Shown piece by piece: positions 46,102-49,506 of a stretch of DNA of 49,506 nt (position 1 is the stretch's first letter; every line of letters starts with the position of its first letter). This DNA comes from Spirochaetota bacterium. GTDB lineage: Bacteria; Spirochaetota; JAAYUW01; JAOAHJ01. The notes under the pieces are model-generated. The model did not search any database. It was given only the letters and a program-made list of their open reading frames with translations, and was not told where the DNA came from. The stretch spans positions 1 through 49,506 of the forward strand of contig JAOAHJ010000005.1 in assembly GCA_026415295.1 (NCBI GenBank). Reading direction: 5' to 3'. The position numbers and the translations under genes were made by a program.

Positions 46102-47649
46102 TTATAGCTCTAATTCATTAACAATCTTGTTGAATATTTCACCTCTTTCAAACTCATTTTTGAAAAGATTGAAAGAGGCAAATCCTGGAGAAAGTAGAAT
46201 ATTGTCCTCTTTTTTAGCAATTTCAATAGCTTTATAAATAGCATCTTTAAGATTATTAAAATAGTAAAAGATATTTTTAAATCCAGAGTCTAGTAATTGG
46301 GATAACAATTTTTGAGATCCATCACCTTCAAGTAGAATAACAGCTTTACATTTTTTGTGAATTGCCTCAACCATATCTTCTAAAGGAACTTTTTTATCAA
46401 CCCCACCTGCAATTAAAATTACTGTTTGTTCTTTGTATGCAGATAGTGTAGAAGCAACAGCTGCTGGTATTGTAGCTGTTGTATCGTTTATAAAGTTTAT
46501 ACCTTTGAATGTTCTTATTTTCTGGTTCCTGAATTTTAATCCTTCAAAGTTTTTAATAGAATTAATTATAGATTTAACTGGAATTTTTGAAATTAAAGCA
46601 GAAATAATAGATGAAGCAATATTATATTGGTTGTGTTCACCTTGCAAATTCTCATTTTGAGGGATTTTTATTAGAGATTCTATGTTATTTCCTTTTTTTA
46701 TGAATATAAAATCTTCTATTTCCGAGATGGTATTATAAAAATAATTATTCTCTTTAGTTTTTAAAATATAGTTTAATGGTTGATCTTTGTTTATAAGCAT
46801 AAGTCCTACAATATTATTTTTTAATCCCTTATTTTGATTATCTTCATATAATTGATTAAATCTTTTTTCATCTGAAGAAATACATATAATATTTGATTTT
46901 ATATTATCTTCTAATATTGAGTTATAAATATAATGATTGTCAATGTTTAATATTATATAATCTTCTTCTTTTTGATAAAGATATATTTTCTTTTTATCAT
47001 TAAGATAATTTTCCATTGTGCCATAATAATTTAAGTGATCAGGTAAAAGATTTAAAAAAACTGAAATTTGTGGAGAAACTTTATGTTTGCTCATATCATC
47101 AAGTTGCCATGAAGAAAGTTCTAAGATATATATGGAGTCAATATTTTGGGGATCAAAATCTTCAAGAACAGAAACAGTAATATTGCCTCCAATTTTAGTA
47201 TTTGGATAGTAATCTTTATATATTTTGTGTATGAGGGTAGTTGTTGTTGATTTACCTTTTGAGCCTGTTATTCCAACCTTTTTGTTTTTGCTTAATTCAA
47301 AAAATATTCCAATATCAGTATCTACTTTTTTACCATTTTCTATTGCAAGTTTTATATATTTGTTGTCCCATTTAATACCAGCTGCTTTAATTATGATATC
47401 AGCTTTAAGAAAATCTTCTTCTCTATGTTCTCCTAAAACAAACCTAATATTTTTAATATTTTCTATTTTTTTGATAGAATCTTTGAGCTCATCTTCAGTT
47501 TTCAAATCAGTTACTGTAATTTGGCAGTTATAGCTAGAAAGAAATTTACAAACACCAACTCCTCCACCATTTAATCCAAGTCCCATTACAAGGATATTTT
47601 TATTATTAAAATCAATAGGTTTATTTAAAACATGATTTATTATTTCCAT
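46102..47649 (-). CDS. murD: UDP-N-acetylmuramoylalanine-D-glutamate ligase
   Basis: Adds D-Glu to UDP-MurNAc-L-Ala in peptidoglycan synthesis. The 515-residue protein has the N-terminal Rossmann-type domain (VMGLGLNGGGVG), the ATP loop GSKGKSTTT (129-137), YYGTMENYLNDKKKI, the NDTTATIPAA motif and the C-terminal LSPGFASFNLFKNEFERG. It is longer than usual (about 440-460): extra residues lie around 235-320 and are Asn/Lys-rich. AGGAG precedes the ATG. It follows an unknown gene by 16 nt. A peptidoglycan precursor gene in a monodispersed context agrees with a scattered mur set. Confidence 0.93.
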   Translation of the reverse strand: MEIINHVLNKPIDFNNKNILVMGLGLNGGGVGVCKFLSSYNCQITVTDLKTEDELKDSIKKIENIKNIRFVLGEHREEDFLKADIIIKAAGIKWDNKYIKLAIENGKKVDTDIGIFFELSKNKKVGITGSKGKSTTTTLIHKIYKDYYPNTKIGGNITVSVLEDFDPQNIDSIYILELSSWQLDDMSKHKVSPQISVFLNLLPDHLNYYGTMENYLNDKKKIYLYQKEEDYIILNIDNHYIYNSILEDNIKSNIICISSDEKRFNQLYEDNQNKGLKNNIVGLMLINKDQPLNYILKTKENNYFYNTISEIEDFIFIKKGNNIESLIKIPQNENLQGEHNQYNIASSIISALISKIPVKSIINSIKNFEGLKFRNQKIRTFKGINFINDTTATIPAAVASTLSAYKEQTVILIAGGVDKKVPLEDMVEAIHKKCKAVILLEGDGSQKLLSQLLDSGFKNIFYYFNNLKDAIYKAIEIAKKEDNILLSPGFASFNLFKNEFERGEIFNKIVNELEL

Positions 47650-47665
47650 TTTATCTCCTAATAAA

Positions 47666-48289
47666 TTAAATTATTTCAAAATCATGGTTTATTAAAAAGT
47701 TTGGTTTCCAATTCATAAAAGGGTCCCATATTTTGCCATAAATTTTTAATCTTGAAAAATCAATAAATTTAAATTCATCATTTTTTGATAAATTAAGCCA
47801 TATTATTTTACCTTTAAGACCATAAATATTCTCAACTTGATTTTTATAAATTAATTCAATCCTTGGAGAATTTATAGGTATAACATGATAGTTATCAAAA
47901 GTTATTAAGATTGGTTTTTTTATTTTGGAAAATTTAGTTAAATTTAGAAAGTGTAGAATCTTATTCTTAATAAAATTTATGCAGTATTGGTCTTCATTTT
48001 TCAAAATCAATTTAGCAAGATAATCTTTATTATAAAGTGCATCACCATAAAAAAAGAGATATACAGGATAATCAAGATAATCTTTTGTTTTTAAATTTTC
48101 AAATAAATAGTAAATCTTTTCATAAGGAGATAGTTTATCTTTGATATTAAGAAAATTTATTGCAATTTTGTAATTATAGTAATTTGTAAAATACAAATTT
48201 TTTATATCTCTTTTTAGAAAATATTTAACAATTGAGTCTTTATAATTTGAAGAGATCAAAGCTCTATTGTTAAAAATTAAATATTTCAT
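47666..48289 (-). CDS. Unknown protein upstream of murD
   Basis: A 207-residue protein I do not recognise. It is Tyr/Asn/Lys/Phe-rich and predicted soluble, with no signal or membrane helix. One stretch (YPVYLFFYGDALYNKDYLAKLI, about residues 74-95, quoted here as a description of its GDA-centred loop) recalls the nucleotidyltransferase active-site strand, but no G-x-G-T-R-type N-terminal motif supports that. There is no Shine-Dalgarno site before the ATG. It sits 16 nt upstream of murD and is probably co-transcribed, so a link to envelope synthesis is possible. Confidence 0.5.
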   Translation of the reverse strand: MKYLIFNNRALISSNYKDSIVKYFLKRDIKNLYFTNYYNYKIAINFLNIKDKLSPYEKIYYLFENLKTKDYLDYPVYLFFYGDALYNKDYLAKLILKNEDQYCINFIKNKILHFLNLTKFSKIKKPILITFDNYHVIPINSPRIELIYKNQVENIYGLKGKIIWLNLSKNDEFKFIDFSRLKIYGKIWDPFMNWKPNFLINHDFEII

Positions 48290-48540
48290 AAGAAAAAAAT
48301 AATTAAAAATTAATTAAAATCAAGAAAAGAATAGATTAAATAAATTAGTATTTGTATTAATTTGAATATTAAAGAGCAAAAATTTTATTTTTCAAATTTT
48401 TTTTATTTATTATAATTTTATAGTAAAAAAGATATAAGATATTTTTTATTTTATCATTGATACAATTTATGATAAATATAGATAAATAAAATTTGAAAAA
48501 TTTAAAAATTTGTTTTTTACTAAGAAAAGGGTTTTGAGTT

Positions 48541-49506
48541 ATGACAAAAGAACAAAAATTTTATAAAGCATTACAAGATATTTTCATCGGTGCAAAAATT
48601 GAGGGTACAGGTGGTTTTATTAACCTGATGCGTATTAAGTCAAAATATTATGAAAAAATAGAAGAACTTTTGAAAAAAGATGTTGATGATGCGTTAAAGA
48701 AATATCCTGATTTTCGTGAAGAATTATTTGACAAACTATACAACTTTTTTAGTCGTTATTTTACAGAAAGTGGAAGTATATATTTTAACTCTACCCCATT
48801 TCATAACAACATTTACGAAAAAGTTTATACCAACGACAAAGATGTTGTGTTGTTTTGGAAAACGCAAATGCTTTATTATGTCAAGACAGACAGAATATTT
48901 CGCAGTATGCCTGTAGAGTTTGATGGCAAAAAATTTGACTTCGATGCTTCTACTATAGAAAATAAAAAAGCAAACGAAAAACGAAGTTTAATTTATGAAC
49001 TAAAAGAAATAACAGACGACAAAACAATTGTTTTTAATGTTATTTATTCCGAAAAAGGTAGAGTCACAAAAACCGACGATATTCTCAAAGAAATCAAGAA
49101 AAAACATATTCAAATTACCGAAGAAGACCTTGAAAGAGCTTTCAGGATTTTTGAAAAACAAAGTGAAGTTGATTTTTTCATAAACAAAAACGCTAAAGCT
49201 TTTTTACAAGAACAGTTTAAGCTTTGGAGTTATCAATATTTTTGGGATGAGGTTAATGAATGGACAACCGATAGAGTAAATGAATTACAAATTCTTAAAA
49301 ATATTGCATTTAAAATAATTGATTTTGTTTCTCAGTTTGAAGATGAGCTTGTGAAAATTTGGAATAAACCAAAGTTTGTAAAGAATAGTAACTATGTTAT
49401 AACATTCGATAGGATTGCCAGCAAAGACAATGGTTTTGGAGTTATTGAAAAAATATTAAAGGACATCAATATCGAACAACAGGTTAATCAATGGAAAGAA
49501 TTAGGT
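48541..49506 (+). CDS. DNA methyltransferase-like protein, N-terminal part (runs off the window)
   Basis: An open frame of 322 codons with no stop before the window edge. Its N-terminus (EQKFYKALQDIFIGAKIEGT, GGFINLMRIKSKYYEKI, SGSIYFNSTPFHNNIYEK, DVVLFWKTQMLYYVKTDRIF) matches the N-terminal region of large adenine-specific methyltransferases of the Type III Mod/Type IIG kind; the catalytic DPPY and FxGxG motifs would lie beyond the edge. Codon use differs from neighbours: Arg uses CGN in 5 of 11 cases, and AAC, GAC and ACC are frequent, pointing to recent transfer. No good Shine-Dalgarno site is present (GGG ten bases upstream). The 250-nt gap before it holds no gene. Confidence 0.6.
   Translation, partial: MTKEQKFYKALQDIFIGAKIEGTGGFINLMRIKSKYYEKIEELLKKDVDDALKKYPDFREELFDKLYNFFSRYFTESGSIYFNSTPFHNNIYEKVYTNDKDVVLFWKTQMLYYVKTDRIFRSMPVEFDGKKFDFDASTIENKKANEKRSLIYELKEITDDKTIVFNVIYSEKGRVTKTDDILKEIKKKHIQITEEDLERAFRIFEKQSEVDFFINKNAKAFLQEQFKLWSYQYFWDEVNEWTTDRVNELQILKNIAFKIIDFVSQFEDELVKIWNKPKFVKNSNYVITFDRIASKDNGFGVIEKILKDINIEQQVNQWKELG

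Noticed and set aside
46052-46237. 61-codon plus-strand frame overlapping the end of murD
   Set aside because: Its 3' two-thirds is antisense to the conserved murD C-terminus and it has no ribosome binding site.

Overview
The window is very AT-rich bacterial DNA. Intergenic spaces are almost pure A/T and coding regions favour A/T-ending codons. Most starts are ATG with a GGAG-type ribosome binding site. The gene set fits an anaerobic, motile, fermentative bacterium. The best guess for lineage is a spirochaete: FliS and a YjfB-like small protein (flagella), a chemoreceptor, a giant outer-envelope protein combining FlgD-type Ig repeats with an OmpA domain, pyrophosphate-type phosphofructokinase, B12-dependent ribonucleotide reductase and an NADH-linked [FeFe] hydrogenase. 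No rRNA is present, so the lineage is inference.

Layout. 1-595: no protein gene; a possible small RNA with an orphan terminator. 596-5595: mostly minus-strand genes (tsaD, yjfB-like, fliS, a degenerate HD protein, a 2[4Fe-4S] ferredoxin, butyrate kinase), with pyrE on plus. 5780-12527 (plus): exported PLD-like protein, a small coiled-coil gene that appears to start at CTG, then grpE, dnaK, dnaJ, rph. 12635-20618: nth, a four-domain CoA-disulfide-reductase/rhodanese/TusA/DsrE fusion, alkaline phosphatase, an aminotransferase and an amidohydrolase-like protein without its metal ligands. 20677-20840: tRNA-Asp and a CAU-anticodon tRNA. 21167-23800: polar amino acid ABC transporter. 23817-29360: PPi-phosphofructokinase and the giant envelope protein. 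29672-38153: chemoreceptor and nrdJ on minus, then a receiver protein, an EamA transporter, an unknown helical protein, rplM and rpsI on plus. 38387-42283: hydrogenase operon hydA-hydC-hydB. 42355-44878: NitT/TauT-like ABC transporter. 45227-48289: lipoprotein, murD and an unknown gene. 48541 to the edge: start of a DNA methyltransferase-like gene with foreign-looking codon use.

How it fits together. PPi-dependent glycolysis, butyrate kinase, a clostridial-type ferredoxin and an NADH hydrogenase suggest sugar fermentation with H2 and possibly butyrate as outlets. The persulfide-handling fusion, class II reductase and low-potential Fe-S proteins fit anaerobic life.

The most unusual points are: a hydrogenase HydB-like subunit that has lost both terminal Fe-S modules, paired with a HydA whose H-cluster loop reads TSCSPGW; a chemoreceptor with a Cache-like domain at its cytoplasmic C-terminus; two likely pseudoenzymes (HD and amidohydrolase folds); a CTG-initiated gene; and a C-rich, terminator-bearing candidate sRNA. 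I did not find a clearly new multi-gene system. The window-edge restriction-modification-like gene is the best place to look for one, in the flanking sequence.
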